32,891 nt of DNA from a virus. Shown piece by piece: positions 7,678 to 18,100 of the stretch. The stretch's first letter is position 1. Every line of letters starts with the position of its first letter. The stretch covers positions 1-32,891 of IMG/VR virus record IMGVR_UViG_3300045930_000161; one strand, 5' to 3'. A model generated the notes under the pieces. It saw nothing but the letters and a program-made list of their open reading frames with translations. It was not told where the DNA came from and ran no database searches. The position numbers and the translations under genes are program-made.

Positions 7678-8910
7678 TCAGGTGGCGCTAATATTGCCCA
7701 GATACCCCATGGTCAGGCCACCATAGAGCACCTCGAGCGAACAGTCCGTATGCCAGAAGCCCCGGCGCACGTCCTCATCTTCCTGCTGCACGTCGTCCTT
7801 CGCCTTGCCGTCGGGGCGGCCGGTCATCGTCACGTAGCTGATCGCGTCGAAGTCGAGGATGAACGCCGACTTGCGGTACAGCGTGTTCCGCGACAATAGC
7901 GGATGCGACTTCATCAGAACGCGGCCGTTGGGGAGGATGAACTCCTGAAAATCCATCCCATACACCTTGACAACGTTGTTCACGTTGAAGGTGACCTCGT
8001 TCACGAACACCTTCGATAGTTCGATCAGAGCCTGGTTGCCCGCGAACACCATGCGGGTATCGCCCGCCCCCGTATTAAAGTCGAACACGGGAGCGATGGC
8101 GTCGAGGAACGTGTTCGGCGTTACGGGCGACGCAAAGATCGTCACGTTCGCCGTGGGCAGGAAGCTGCGAATGCCGCCCATAAACCGCTTGGGCTTGCCA
8201 TTATCCCCCACCGTCTCCGCCGCGCGACCAAACATCATCGACAGCTCGATCGCGGAGCTGTGATTGAACATCTTCCGCTTCTTGTCCTCACTGTAGTTGT
8301 TGTTGGTCCGGGTCTTGGTGTGATCGGCCGTGCCGGTCAGCTCGTAGGTGTCTTTGAAGATCTGAATATAGTTATTGTACTTGATCGGATTCCGCGTCAC
8401 GGCCCGGGGCACGCCCACGCCTTCGGCGTATGCCGACGAGATCAACCACACCCACGCATCGTTCGCGATCGTCGCCGCCGTCGTACCGCCCACGCCCCGT
8501 TTCACCGTGAACTGCGTGTCCGAGATGACGTCATCCACCTCGATCAGCTCGTTGTTGAAGGTGGCACTATCCGCCGTCGGCTCCACCAACAACACATCAC
8601 CCGGCTTCAGGTTCGTAGCCGTGCCCAGGTTCGCGCCCAACGTAGTCGATGTGGGATCGGGCGTGTCCACGTTGATGACAGTATCCGTCGCCGCATGCGC
8701 GCCGTTGACCTGAAGCCGCGTCAACACATTCCCTTCGTTCCACCAACTGAACTCGGGATCGTTCACCGTCCGCTTTTTCGCCCTTGAACTTAGGGCGAAT
8801 ATCGGCGCCGTCCCGTTCGGATTGAACCGCAGAATGCCCTCACGGAAGTTCTTCGGCCGTTCATCCGTGCCCCAGTCGCCAGTACCTCTCAGTCCCGCAA
8901 TGCCACTCAT
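7678..8910 (-). CDS. Major capsid protein (SU10-type, HK97 fold expected)
   Basis: 410 residues, the usual length for an HK97-fold capsid subunit. The N-terminus (ERPKNFREGILRFNPNG, then LSSRAKKRTVNDPEFSWWNE) and the inserted beta-rich segment with NVDTPDPTSTT and LKPGDVLLVEP resemble the SU10-type (DUF5309-like) capsid family. The C-terminal part contains SHPLLSRNTLYRKSAFILDFDAISYVT in shortened form SHPLLSR...AFILDFDAI, typical of the capsid P domain. It directly follows the scaffold gene. Codon choice is visibly more C-ending (ATC, CGC, GTC) than in neighbours that use ATA and CTA, consistent with high expression. No protease domain or cleavage site is evident. Confidence 0.85.
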   Translation of the reverse strand: MSGIAGLRGTGDWGTDERPKNFREGILRFNPNGTAPIFALSSRAKKRTVNDPEFSWWNEGNVLTRLQVNGAHAATDTVINVDTPDPTSTTLGANLGTATNLKPGDVLLVEPTADSATFNNELIEVDDVISDTQFTVKRGVGGTTAATIANDAWVWLISSAYAEGVGVPRAVTRNPIKYNNYIQIFKDTYELTGTADHTKTRTNNNYSEDKKRKMFNHSSAIELSMMFGRAAETVGDNGKPKRFMGGIRSFLPTANVTIFASPVTPNTFLDAIAPVFDFNTGAGDTRMVFAGNQALIELSKVFVNEVTFNVNNVVKVYGMDFQEFILPNGRVLMKSHPLLSRNTLYRKSAFILDFDAISYVTMTGRPDGKAKDDVQQEDEDVRRGFWHTDCSLEVLYGGLTMGYLGNISAT

Positions 8911-8921
8911 CGTAGTCTATC

Positions 8922-9896
8922 CTATTCGTTGCCCATAAACATCGCCTCCACGGGCGACAGTTCCATGGGTGAACCTCGGGATGCCGGACCCGCGTGACCC
9001 CCGGCGGGGGTGAATGGGCTCGGCGGCGGTTGACGCCCATTGGTCGCAACGCCGCGCTGCGGCGTCTGCTGTCCAGGCTGTATTCCAGCTGACGCCATAA
9101 CCATCGGCCCCACATGGGCTATCAGGTCCTGTAGCGTCGCGGTGGGATACATTTGACGGAACATCCGACCATAAGCATAAACCAGCTGACCATGCTTTGT
9201 TCGATCCAAGCTTGGAACCGCACGGTAAAACTGATCTTCCGCCGACATAGCCGCGTTCGTCGTTACGTTGTGACGTTGAATAGCCGCGGGCATAATCCGG
9301 GCCATTTGTGTCAACATCGACTTCTGCGCCTGAACTAGAACCCGCGCCATAAGCCGCGGGATCGCCTCGACCACGTTCGTCTCTAACGCCTCAACTTCCT
9401 GAGGCGACAGATTGAACACCTGTGTAGACAGGACGTCCACCATCTGCGCCTCGTTAGCAGCTAGCGCACTGGCTAGCTGCGCCGGGTCATGCACATCGAG
9501 TCCAGCAAGGCCAGCCCGTGGCTGGCCTTGAGGCTGCTGCTGGACCTGTGGCTGAGCCGGGGGCGGAGGCTGGACCGGCTGAACTGGCGGCGCAACTGGC
9601 TGCTGTACCGGAGGCGCGGAGGCCGGGGGTACTTTAGCGGGCTGCGTCGTAAGCTCGGGCGGTGCAGTCTGCCCTGAATCCCTATCTCCTCCCTCGAATA
9701 TCGATTCAAAATCCAATACCTCAGGCGTGGAGCTCGATGTATCGGTCCCCGACGCCTCGGATGTGGGGGAGGTAGGACCAGCATCGGGCGTCGGGGACCC
9801 AGAAGAAGGCGTCGCGACGGGCGGCGCGCCACCTCCGTCTGTTTCGCCCTGAAATAGCATTACAGGATAGCCGCTATACTTAAACATCGTCATCAT
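8922..9896 (-). CDS. Scaffolding protein (Pro/Gln-rich linker, helical C-terminus)
   Basis: About 324 residues if translation starts near 9896; ATGs at 9902, 9896, 9893 and 9887 are all in frame and GGGG at 9897-9900 best serves 9887, so the exact start is unsettled. The N-terminal 110 residues are Ser/Thr/Asp/Pro-rich, followed by a striking PPVQQPVAPPVQPVQPP linker. A helical region rich in Gln, Ala and Met (LSTQVFNLSPQEVEALETN, PRLMARVLVQAQKSMLTQMAR) and a polar tail ending SPVEAMFMGNE follow. Low complexity, acidic and helical content and the place between portal and capsid genes identify the scaffold. It overlaps the upstream gene end by about 17 bases. Confidence 0.7.
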   Translation of the reverse strand: MMTMFKYSGYPVMLFQGETDGGGAPPVATPSSGSPTPDAGPTSPTSEASGTDTSSSTPEVLDFESIFEGGDRDSGQTAPPELTTQPAKVPPASAPPVQQPVAPPVQPVQPPPPAQPQVQQQPQGQPRAGLAGLDVHDPAQLASALAANEAQMVDVLSTQVFNLSPQEVEALETNVVEAIPRLMARVLVQAQKSMLTQMARIMPAAIQRHNVTTNAAMSAEDQFYRAVPSLDRTKHGQLVYAYGRMFRQMYPTATLQDLIAHVGPMVMASAGIQPGQQTPQRGVATNGRQPPPSPFTPAGGHAGPASRGSPMELSPVEAMFMGNE

Positions 9897-10215
9897 CCCC
9901 ATACCCAGTTGCCCGTTGTTCCTGACGCAACTTATCCATGGCATCGATGATAATCGAAGGCAGATCGCGGGCTAACACCAGACCGCTCATAGCCCCCTTT
10001 ACATACTCCCGAGCCACCATCCCATCCACACTCAACGCCGGCGCCATCATTATATCGGCGTGAAGTTGTAATTTCACCTCCAAAAGCGCAATAAACGCTT
10101 TCCACGCCGGACTTGCGATCATTCCCCTAAATAACTGAGCCCGTTCCTTATCTTCCCTATCCGCCGCTCTCGCATTACGTTGAAGATCCTCAATAAGTTG
10201 GTCCACCCGCTGCAT
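9880..10215 (-). CDS. Small helical protein between portal and scaffold
   Basis: 111 residues from ATG 10215, chosen because GGAGGTGAG lies immediately upstream inside the end of the portal gene; a longer start at 10236 lacks such a site. The sequence is helical (VDQLIEDLQRNARAADRED, KAFIALLEVKLQLHADIM, IIDAMDKLRQEQR) and ends in an acidic DDDDV tail. It overlaps portal and scaffold. Not recognised as a named family; position suggests a head-assembly factor. Confidence 0.6.
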   Translation of the reverse strand: MQRVDQLIEDLQRNARAADREDKERAQLFRGMIASPAWKAFIALLEVKLQLHADIMMAPALSVDGMVAREYVKGAMSGLVLARDLPSIIIDAMDKLRQEQRATGYGDDDDV

Positions 10216-12166
10216 TCTCACCTCCACCCATTGCATTCAAGCCGGCGGCGGTAGACGCCGCCGCGCCCGGCGTAGCTCCCGTATTTCCAGCCCGTAACGG
10301 CACCACATTACCCGCCTGCGCCGCCAACGCCAGTTGCTGATCCGGCATCAACTGCACTTTAAAGCGATTAATATTCTTCAACCCCGCCAATTGCGCCACC
10401 CAGCCGAACATTCGGCCCCAATCATACGTCATTGCGATCTGAGGCCCCATCCTCGGGGCGTTTACCATGATCTCCTTCCACAAATTCGCCTGAGCCATCC
10501 GATCGATAGGCATCGTTCCATCCACGGGCACGAAGTCGAAGAACCCCTGTATATCTTCGGGGCTCACATTGAGAAATGCTTGACCTGCCTCGAGTATGAG
10601 ATCCCCCACGCGGCGCATCTTCGCCGTTGCGTCGTAAAACTGCTGCGAGTTCTGCACCAACTTTTGAGCATGCGGCGCAAAACCCATCGCAGACATGTAT
10701 TCGCATATTGTTTTCTGTCGATTTATACCAAACCCTGTAGTGGTACGCACCTCTGTAGCTGTTTTGCGAGCTGAACCCGTGTTCAGGGTGCCCATAATTT
10801 GGTCGTTGATGCCCAGAACCCGCTCTCCCACTCCCAACATCATTTGGAAGTCTGATAGATGCGCCCGGGTGATGTCTTGAACTGGGATTTGCATAAACGC
10901 ATTTTTCAAATCGGTTCCATAAGCCTCGGGGCGAAGCCGCCACATGAAGCCCGGACCACTATTCTGCACATCCTTAATAACAAGCTTCGATGGATCGACG
11001 ATAAACTGATTGTTTAAAGCCGCGCGCACATTGAAAAAGTGTGTATTAATAAGCCAATCGACCGTGTTTTGGATCGGGTCCATAATCTCAGGCGTCCCTC
11101 GAGCCCAAGACCCATAACCCTCGACCTCCATCTCGAGCACATCAAAGGGGAACTTGCAATGGACATACGGCAAAGGTGTAGCCCCGAGGATGATATCACA
11201 CGCATCATCCAAAGTAATACACCACTTTTGGGGGTAGTTCTGCGACCCAAGACCCCACTCCTTCGGCAACAATTCAACATAGAATTCCCATCCCAACAAC
11301 CCCGATGGATGCTTCTCGTTCTCAACACCAAAACTACTATTATACAACTGCTTATCGAATTCGGGTCGTTGTAGCTGATCCGACATCTGAGCCAGCCCGC
11401 TATCGACCGGCTCAACGTTCTTTAGATGCTCAACCTGCTTTGGCAGGTAATATCCAGCATCCATCCGCTCAATGACTCGATTCCATCCCAATCGAATTCG
11501 GGCGATGCAGAACTCTCCCTTTTGAAAATTCTTAAACGATACCCGGGGGTCGTGCATGAAGTCCCACGGCGACACGTTATAAACGCAATTCCCCACATAC
11601 CCTTCTAACTCCTTCGTTACTTGATACGTTACTAGCTTGCCTGAGCCCGGCGCCTCAATATCCTCCATCTCTACCAGCTCGCCGTAATGCAACTTCTGCC
11701 GATCCCAATACGACCCTATAATCCCACAACCATACTTTCCCGCATCATACAACCATAGATAGTATGGTACTAAGAACTGCCCCACATCAACCTGATATGA
11801 GATTAGAGCTTCCATCGCTTGAATCTGCTGCTCCCCTTCCCCATGACGCCCTGAAAATTGGTGTATCGGATTCCGAGCAAAGAATACCGAAGTCCAATAC
11901 GTATGCGCTGACATAAGAATGCCATAACTATACGGAACTTGAATAGTGGTATAAGTCGGCATTCCCAACGTGTCCCGCCGGTTTCGGCGAACCATATCGA
12001 CGTCAGTCTCCGGTAGGTACGCAAGAGTACGCTCCTCTGCCTGACGCCACTTATCATACCGCTTTTGATGATTGTCCTCGGCAATCTTCTTACGCGCCTT
12101 AATGCGCGCAATTAACTTCTTATGCAGATCTGACTCTTTCGAGATCTCAATGGTATAGCGGGGCAT
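10190..12166 (-). CDS. Portal protein
   Basis: 658 residues from ATG 12166, which overlaps the terminase stop as TAATG with AGGA about 10 bases upstream; an in-frame GTG nine bases earlier has no usable site. Portals form the dodecameric channel for DNA entry. The sequence has the expected order: charged N-terminal helix (KKLIARIKARKKIAEDNHQKR in part), a central domain with ETDVDMVRRNRRD and PYSYGILMSAHTYWTSVF, the region WLINTHFFNVRAALNN, then a helical crown with SARKTATEVRTTTGFGINRQ. The C-terminus is Ala/Gly-rich (NTGATPGAAASTAAGLNAMGG). Size and place directly after TerL support the call. Confidence 0.85.
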   Translation of the reverse strand: MPRYTIEISKESDLHKKLIARIKARKKIAEDNHQKRYDKWRQAEERTLAYLPETDVDMVRRNRRDTLGMPTYTTIQVPYSYGILMSAHTYWTSVFFARNPIHQFSGRHGEGEQQIQAMEALISYQVDVGQFLVPYYLWLYDAGKYGCGIIGSYWDRQKLHYGELVEMEDIEAPGSGKLVTYQVTKELEGYVGNCVYNVSPWDFMHDPRVSFKNFQKGEFCIARIRLGWNRVIERMDAGYYLPKQVEHLKNVEPVDSGLAQMSDQLQRPEFDKQLYNSSFGVENEKHPSGLLGWEFYVELLPKEWGLGSQNYPQKWCITLDDACDIILGATPLPYVHCKFPFDVLEMEVEGYGSWARGTPEIMDPIQNTVDWLINTHFFNVRAALNNQFIVDPSKLVIKDVQNSGPGFMWRLRPEAYGTDLKNAFMQIPVQDITRAHLSDFQMMLGVGERVLGINDQIMGTLNTGSARKTATEVRTTTGFGINRQKTICEYMSAMGFAPHAQKLVQNSQQFYDATAKMRRVGDLILEAGQAFLNVSPEDIQGFFDFVPVDGTMPIDRMAQANLWKEIMVNAPRMGPQIAMTYDWGRMFGWVAQLAGLKNINRFKVQLMPDQQLALAAQAGNVVPLRAGNTGATPGAAASTAAGLNAMGGGENAAGGPTY

Positions 12167-13677
12167 TACGGGCACATCCTCTGAAAGGGCAAATCCTCAA
12201 CATTATCATCACTCAACAAACCTAACGAGGCCCGTTCGAGATACGGATTAGATAGATCCTGTAGTGCAATAGCCGATGCATCAAGATCGTCATCGACCCC
12301 TCCATAGACTGGACCATAAGCCGCGAACTGTTCGGCAAATATCGTATGCTCCGGTCCGATCCAGAGCTTACCGGCGGTAGCCAGACCTGACAATACATTA
12401 ACAATCCTTGCGAATTTCTGCGTCTTATCCACCAGCGGCACGACGCTGAAATACACACCCCTCCGTCTCATCTCCTGCTCGATCAGCCACTTTAACACGC
12501 GCTGATAAGCCACGGCTTCAACCACTATTCTCGCAACCCGCCACTTATGCGCAAGACCCAATGCAGTAGCCACACTCCAACTAGGCTCATGACCACGGTT
12601 GCGAGCGAAATCGAGAAGATGATAATTCCCGTTATAAAGTCCCCAGACATATTGGGCTTCCCAATCCTTAGTAGCTAGGCCTTTGGCCTTCTGTGCATCT
12701 GACGGCGGAGGCACTGGATCGATTCCCAGAACTGCAAACGCCCCCCGGGGCGCAGAGCCGCTGTGCTCTCTGATATTCAACCACTGCGGCTGAAATTGCG
12801 AGAGTTCTGGCGTGATGAGCCGACACTCCATCTCGCGTGTAAAAATCGAAAGCCTGTTGCGGGCCAGAGCAGCCCTTTTCTTCGCTCTCAAATCCAATGT
12901 GGGATGTTGTTCGGGCCACGAACTCACCTGCTGCTCGGTCGGCAGGTCCATTGTCTCTTTCGTCCAGCAAGGGAAGACGTAACTGTTCCATTGCTCATCT
13001 TTCACGGCTTGCTGACTGATATCGTCGGGATGTTGTGGTGTGATTGCCATCACGATCTTAGCGTTGGGCTCGTCCGTTATACTAGCCAGCGAATTGGCAA
13101 CAGCGCCCAGAACCAATTCCACAATCTTATTACGTTGAATATCGCTCGCGGCGTCCTCGTCCGTCTGTGGATCATCTACCACAATAAGGTCTGGCCGATA
13201 ATCATCAAAGTTAATACCCCGCAAACTACCAGTAATACCCGCAGCCAAGACCCACACAGTATGACCAAACGTTTTGTGTTGGATCTCAATTTGAGTCTCC
13301 TCCCACTTCCTTCCGGGCTCAAGATTGAAGGTCTCCTTCCAGAACTTATTCCTCTCAACCTGCATTCTCAACCACTGTACATTACGGATGGCATCATTCT
13401 GCGAAGCCCCGATATATAATACAGTTCTCGAAGTCCCATACGCAATACGCTTAGAGGCGAAAGTGCGTAGCCGCGTCGTCTTGCTCGAGCCCCGAAATAG
13501 TATAAGGTTAACTAATCGTATTGAAGGGTTCTCAAGAGGCGCCCACATCGCCCGCGCGAACATAGGTGACTTCGCGCGGAACGTCTTCGGAAAGAACGTC
13601 GTCGCATAAAACTCCGTGTCCACTGCACCAAGCTTTACTAGCTCCTCTTTCGATACAAGCTGTGTCGCGGCGGTCAT
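12166..13677 (-). CDS. terL: Terminase large subunit (ATPase-nuclease)
   Basis: 503 residues; packages DNA into the prohead using ATP and cuts concatemers. Walker A is FRGSSKTT at 61-68, a variant lacking the glycine that normally precedes the lysine. Walker B is LIVVDD at 164-169, followed by PQTDEDA. The coupling motif may be VMAITPQ (209-215). The C-terminal RNase H-like nuclease has candidate metal ligands Asp320 (VLGIDPVPPP), Glu387 (IVVEAVAYQR) and Asp462-464 (GGVDDDLDASAIA). It lies between TerS and portal. All catalytic acids are present, so the enzyme appears intact. Confidence 0.92.
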   Translation of the reverse strand: MTAATQLVSKEELVKLGAVDTEFYATTFFPKTFRAKSPMFARAMWAPLENPSIRLVNLILFRGSSKTTRLRTFASKRIAYGTSRTVLYIGASQNDAIRNVQWLRMQVERNKFWKETFNLEPGRKWEETQIEIQHKTFGHTVWVLAAGITGSLRGINFDDYRPDLIVVDDPQTDEDAASDIQRNKIVELVLGAVANSLASITDEPNAKIVMAITPQHPDDISQQAVKDEQWNSYVFPCWTKETMDLPTEQQVSSWPEQHPTLDLRAKKRAALARNRLSIFTREMECRLITPELSQFQPQWLNIREHSGSAPRGAFAVLGIDPVPPPSDAQKAKGLATKDWEAQYVWGLYNGNYHLLDFARNRGHEPSWSVATALGLAHKWRVARIVVEAVAYQRVLKWLIEQEMRRRGVYFSVVPLVDKTQKFARIVNVLSGLATAGKLWIGPEHTIFAEQFAAYGPVYGGVDDDLDASAIALQDLSNPYLERASLGLLSDDNVEDLPFQRMCP

Positions 13678-13696
13678 ACATTACCCCGATAAGAGT

Positions 13697-13711
13697 GGAG
13701 GCGGAGCCTCC
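13697..13711 (-). repeat. Short hairpin in terS-terL gap
   Basis: GGAGGC and GCCTCC flank a 3-nt loop, giving a perfect 6-bp stem between the TerS stop and the TerL start. It may tune terL translation or be incidental. Confidence 0.4.
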
Positions 13712-14344
13712 CTAGACAGGCCCACCTTCGCCATTAAGCCCATCTTCGGGTTCAAGGTCTAAGACCTCCGGCTCCGCCTCCCGGCTGCCAGACACGTCTC
13801 TGGGTAGGACGCGCGGCGCCATTCTATACTCCGCAGCACGCTTCTCCTCCGCAGCTCTCATAGCGTCCTGAGCTTCCTTCAACGCCTCCACACTCACTGC
13901 AACCTGCGTGATCTGTTGGGTGCCAGTGTTGATGTTGACGGAGGTTGCAGGAGCCGCCGGGGCATAACCAAGGCGATCAAGCGCGCCAGTTGCGATCTCA
14001 GTCATGAACTTGAGCGGGATCTGATCTCCCTGCTTCTCCAGCTTCTCAAGTATCACATCCAACGACTTACTGGCGACGCCAGTTAGTTTGGCCCGCATCA
14101 TCTCGTCTTGCCGCGCGCTATGCTCCATACGCCGCGCGGCATAATAGTCCTGAAACGTATTACTACGGGTAATATAGCTGATTGTATTAAGATGCTTGTT
14201 CAGATCCTTCGCACAGTCAGTCAAAGAGCCGCCGGGATGCGTGATCATCCAGTCGGCAATATCAACATACCACTGCCTCCACCTCCCATTATATGGGTTA
14301 AGTGGATCGGAGCGGCCAGACGATACGCGGGGCAATGGGATCAT
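13712..14344 (-). CDS. terS: Terminase small subunit
   Basis: 210 residues; recognises the packaging site and recruits TerL. Residues about 22-65 (WYVDIADWMITHPGGSLTDC and LNKHLNTISYITRSNTFQDY) resemble a helix-turn-helix, followed by a long helical oligomerisation region with KLTGVASKSLDVILEKLEKQ and the frequent TerS end-of-core motif ALDRLGYAP (about 121-129). The last 60 residues are charged and disordered. It sits directly before terL. No good ribosome site precedes ATG 14344 (the upstream bases are pyrimidine-rich), which might keep its level low. Confidence 0.8.
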   Translation of the reverse strand: MIPLPRVSSGRSDPLNPYNGRWRQWYVDIADWMITHPGGSLTDCAKDLNKHLNTISYITRSNTFQDYYAARRMEHSARQDEMMRAKLTGVASKSLDVILEKLEKQGDQIPLKFMTEIATGALDRLGYAPAAPATSVNINTGTQQITQVAVSVEALKEAQDAMRAAEEKRAAEYRMAPRVLPRDVSGSREAEPEVLDLEPEDGLNGEGGPV

Positions 14345-14401
14345 GGAGGTAACTTAACACCTGACTCTGGCCATTCTAGCCCCGCATAGTACAAGGCGCG
14401 A

Positions 14402-15160
14402 TCAATCCCCGGCGAACACCACCGCACTAGCGTCATAATCCGCCGTATACCTACACGCTGTAGTGAAGCGGGTCCGAGCTAGCCACGCTGTAAGCCCGGC
14501 AACGGAGGGACCTATAAGTAACGGTCCCGTTACAGGTTTAATCCCACCTTGACCTACAGGGATGGTGGCTTCATGGACTTTAGTGCCACCGAGAAAGAAT
14601 CGCAACACCCGGGAGGCGTCTTTAGTGATTGCGCCGCGTTGAAATGCACCAGACACAAAACCTGCCGCGGCTTTGGTAATGCTGCGTGACACGCCGGCTT
14701 GATCGAGCCAGAAGAACTCCATAGTAGTAGTGTTTTGGCGTACCATCCACCCGTCGATGTTCCAGTTCGGTTGCAACAGCATCACGGTATTTAATAGGTT
14801 TGGTAGCCAATGTGACCACTCGATGGTATAGGGGTTGGCATCGCCCGCGGCTAAGTCCCACGCGGCGTTGTCAGGAAATGAGCCTAGATTAGTGTTGAAG
14901 CAGGCAAACGAAGTAGTCTTACCCACCTCAGCATGTACGTTGGATAGTGCAGAGCCGCCGGGCATATTATTCATCGCCTGACCGCTCTCCGCGACATAGC
15001 CGTTGGTTTGGCCATGGGTACCGTTAAAGTGGGCCTCAAACACGACCTGAGCCGCGAACGGATCTACCGGCAGAGCCGCGCGGCTTCGCCGCATCACCCA
15101 CCGACGCCGCTTCGCAGCATACCCGCGGCTTTCGCTATACTTTACAATACCCTCAGCCAT
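14402..15160 (-). CDS. LamG/ConA-like lectin domain protein
   Basis: 252 residues, ATG directly after the stop of the 1139-aa fibre gene. A basic N-terminus (SRGYAAKRRRWVMRRSRAAL) is followed by a jelly-roll pattern: VVFEAHFNGTHGQTNGY, AWDLAAGDANPYTIEWSHWL, WMVRQNTTTMEFFWLDQ, LRFFLGGTKVHEATIPVG and GLTAWLARTRFT. This is the strand order of laminin-G/concanavalin-like domains, which bind glycans. In this adhesin cluster it probably contributes to host-surface binding. The specific ligand cannot be read from the sequence. Confidence 0.65.
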   Translation of the reverse strand: MAEGIVKYSESRGYAAKRRRWVMRRSRAALPVDPFAAQVVFEAHFNGTHGQTNGYVAESGQAMNNMPGGSALSNVHAEVGKTTSFACFNTNLGSFPDNAAWDLAAGDANPYTIEWSHWLPNLLNTVMLLQPNWNIDGWMVRQNTTTMEFFWLDQAGVSRSITKAAAGFVSGAFQRGAITKDASRVLRFFLGGTKVHEATIPVGQGGIKPVTGPLLIGPSVAGLTAWLARTRFTTACRYTADYDASAVVFAGD

Positions 15161-18100
15161 CTAAGCCTCCACATAATGCAGCTGCGATATATTGCCTGCA
15201 CCGAAGCCCACACTTGGTGACGGGGGTGGGTAGAACTTTAGTCGCACGGTCGCCGGAGACCCTATAGCAGCGCCCACCTCAAACACCGTAAGCCCCGTTA
15301 CGTTGTGTGAGCCATAATTCACAACCATAGTCGCTCCGGCAACATTAGCCGCGACGCTAAATAGAACTTCCCTCTCCGTCTCAAATTGCCATTTATTCTG
15401 ACCATCAGTATTATCGATCGGGATTATTAAGTCAACTCCATTAACCTTACAGCCCTGAACTGACGGGGTGGCAAAGTTATAGATTGTAAATATCACCTTT
15501 CCCACATTATCCAATATTTCAAGAGCTACACGGGTATTGTTAAAGTCGCTACATAACAGGTACGTCTTACCTGATAGAGTCCAGTTGCCGGAGCCCACAC
15601 GTGGAATAGCCCGCGATACCGAGGCGGGGATAGTATCGTCCAACACGGCTTCGAGGGTTATATCGCGCGGGCTGCGGGGGTCGCAGCGGATAGAGTTGGT
15701 CATAACCCTGGCCCAGGGACCTGAGGTGCTGGTAGTGTTATTGGTGGTCGGGGCTCGGGTCCAACCCGCCACACCATTGGTTAGGTTGGCTTGGTCCAGA
15801 GGTAATCCAGCCAATAGGTCAGTCGGATCAGCCGCGGGGGCTTCATAATCACCCGCATCCCACACCACATCATAGCTATTAACAATCAAGCTATCAAGAT
15901 CTTCGATCTTCCACCTATGTAGGCCGCCTTGATACCATTCATCGTTCTGATACAAATACGTAACTCCATCGACTATAGCAAGCCCACCCCACTTACTATT
16001 ACCCGCCATCCCGTCTAGGGCTTTAAAGGAGTAGAAGTAGTTAGGTATACCATCGTTAAGAGCGTCGGGCTGACGTAGTGTTGTACTAGCGAAATAGGGC
16101 GCCGCCGCGCCGAATTGACCCAACATCAACCCACTATCATGGTAGTGGTACCACATATTAACCTGATTATTTCCCCACCCGCCCTCACCTATGTCGCAGG
16201 CGAAGATATAGGGTGTGCCGGGCTCATACGCAAACACCCCGCCGCCATTAGGACCTACGCCCTGCGTTGCATAATACGGGACTTCGGGATATAATAAGAA
16301 CCGCCTATCGATACCACCTCGGTTCTCGCCGGGGCTAGGCCCACCATGGCTTGGTAAAGTCATAAACTTAACCGCTCCACTAGTCGCATCGACGCCCCCC
16401 AAGAAGTTAATGTCTCGCAATCTCGAGGTTCCGTCCCAATCCCTCTGTCCATTACTGTCGAAGAACGGGATAACGTTATTCTCTGTCGCCTCAATACGGC
16501 TATTCTGGATAGTATTACCATCCCACGAGCCCAATACAGGGAAGCCCGCGGGCAGATCCGCTGTTAATAGATGTACGTCGAAGGCGGACCAATCTAAGGG
16601 ATAAGTCCAGGTTGGGTTATTTGAGCCATCAAAGCCGGCAAAGGGGTTCTTCGCAATCCTCGCATACGCCCCCAAGACTCCCTGAGTTAGGGTAAAGTAC
16701 AGGTTCATTTCGGCATCGACATAAGTATTTACATCCAATGTAACACCCGTGTCGCGGAGACCGCTAGCTGTTAATTCGAACCACTTACGCCCACTTCCAG
16801 CATTAAACGCGGCGTAGGTGCGGCCGCCATACACTCCAACGAACCGTAGACGCCCGTATTGATCCGCCCCGGCGTGACCAAAGCCCCAATTCTTTGATAA
16901 TGTCCAGCCTGATACAGCGGGCAGATCATAGTCTATAGCGAACTCGAGGAAGTCCACAAACACCCTAGTCGGATCACCACGACAAACGCCGCAGGCATAA
17001 AACGATGGAATAAACGCCACCTTTCCTATAAAAGCCCCGCTGGAGTCGAAGTGTAGATGGCGGCAATTCCCACTATCACCAACCCAGAAGCTCCCACCCG
17101 GCTCATACGAAACCCATCCGGCTGCGCCGCCAAATATAGTGGTAACTTCGAACATAAACTTCGTATTCGTCACGTCGGGCGACGCGGCGTAGCCGCCGGC
17201 AATACCCAGAGCCCCGCTCGTAGCACACGAGGCCTTGACTGTAGCATCCGAGGTATTAAAAGCTTTGATCTGTTGCGACGCTCCGGCATCACATAGCAGT
17301 AATGTTGCACCGTCGGGTGAAATGCTCATCGATCGAGGCTGTTCGATGGTAGCGGTAGTCTGCGTCCCGGTCAGTGTAACGTTGCCTAAGCCATCAACAG
17401 CACACTTCGTTATCCGCCACACCCCGGCGACTTTATGTGCAAGCCACAGATCTCCAGTAGTCGGGCTCGTCTCGACGACCGTAGGTTCAATAAATGTAGT
17501 GTTGGTTTGTAGGGTGGCACCGGAAGTCTTATCAACCGTTAATAGCTTCGGGGCTTCAGGCCGGGCCACAAATAGGTAGCTTCCACTCCGCTGCACGGCT
17601 ATAGATGATATAAATCGTGTCGCTGAAGTGTCTACAGCAATAGCCCCGCCGGCAATTCCGCCCCACGATACGCCGGATGGGAAGTCCACGAATGCCTTAG
17701 TTGCAATAGTCACGCCCGTTACCATATAGGTCGAGCCCTCCCACCGGGCATAATACACTATAGTACCATCGGTCGTTACGTATAGGGAGTTGGAATAGGA
17801 GGCTCTAAAGCCAATATTAACGGTATAGTCCATATTCTGGACATCAGCGGTAGTGGAATAGCCCATCGTTGGAAGACGTTCATGATAGCCCGAGGCGTAA
17901 AACATCTTACCATCAGCCGCGATCTCCATATCGCTAACGCCGCCGGCTTCATTCCAATATCGCATAGTGCTATGGTCAGGTGATGTATTACCAATCACAC
18001 CCTCCCACGTATAGGTGCACTCATGCGCGACTACCTTAATAGTATAGTCGCCCGAAGGCGCGACGCTGCCATCCTCTAACTCTCCATCCCACGTTGGGGC

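Noticed and set aside
8260-8787. Plus-strand frame opposite the major capsid gene
   Set aside because: Arg/His/Val-rich shadow of the strongly codon-biased capsid gene; no start signal.
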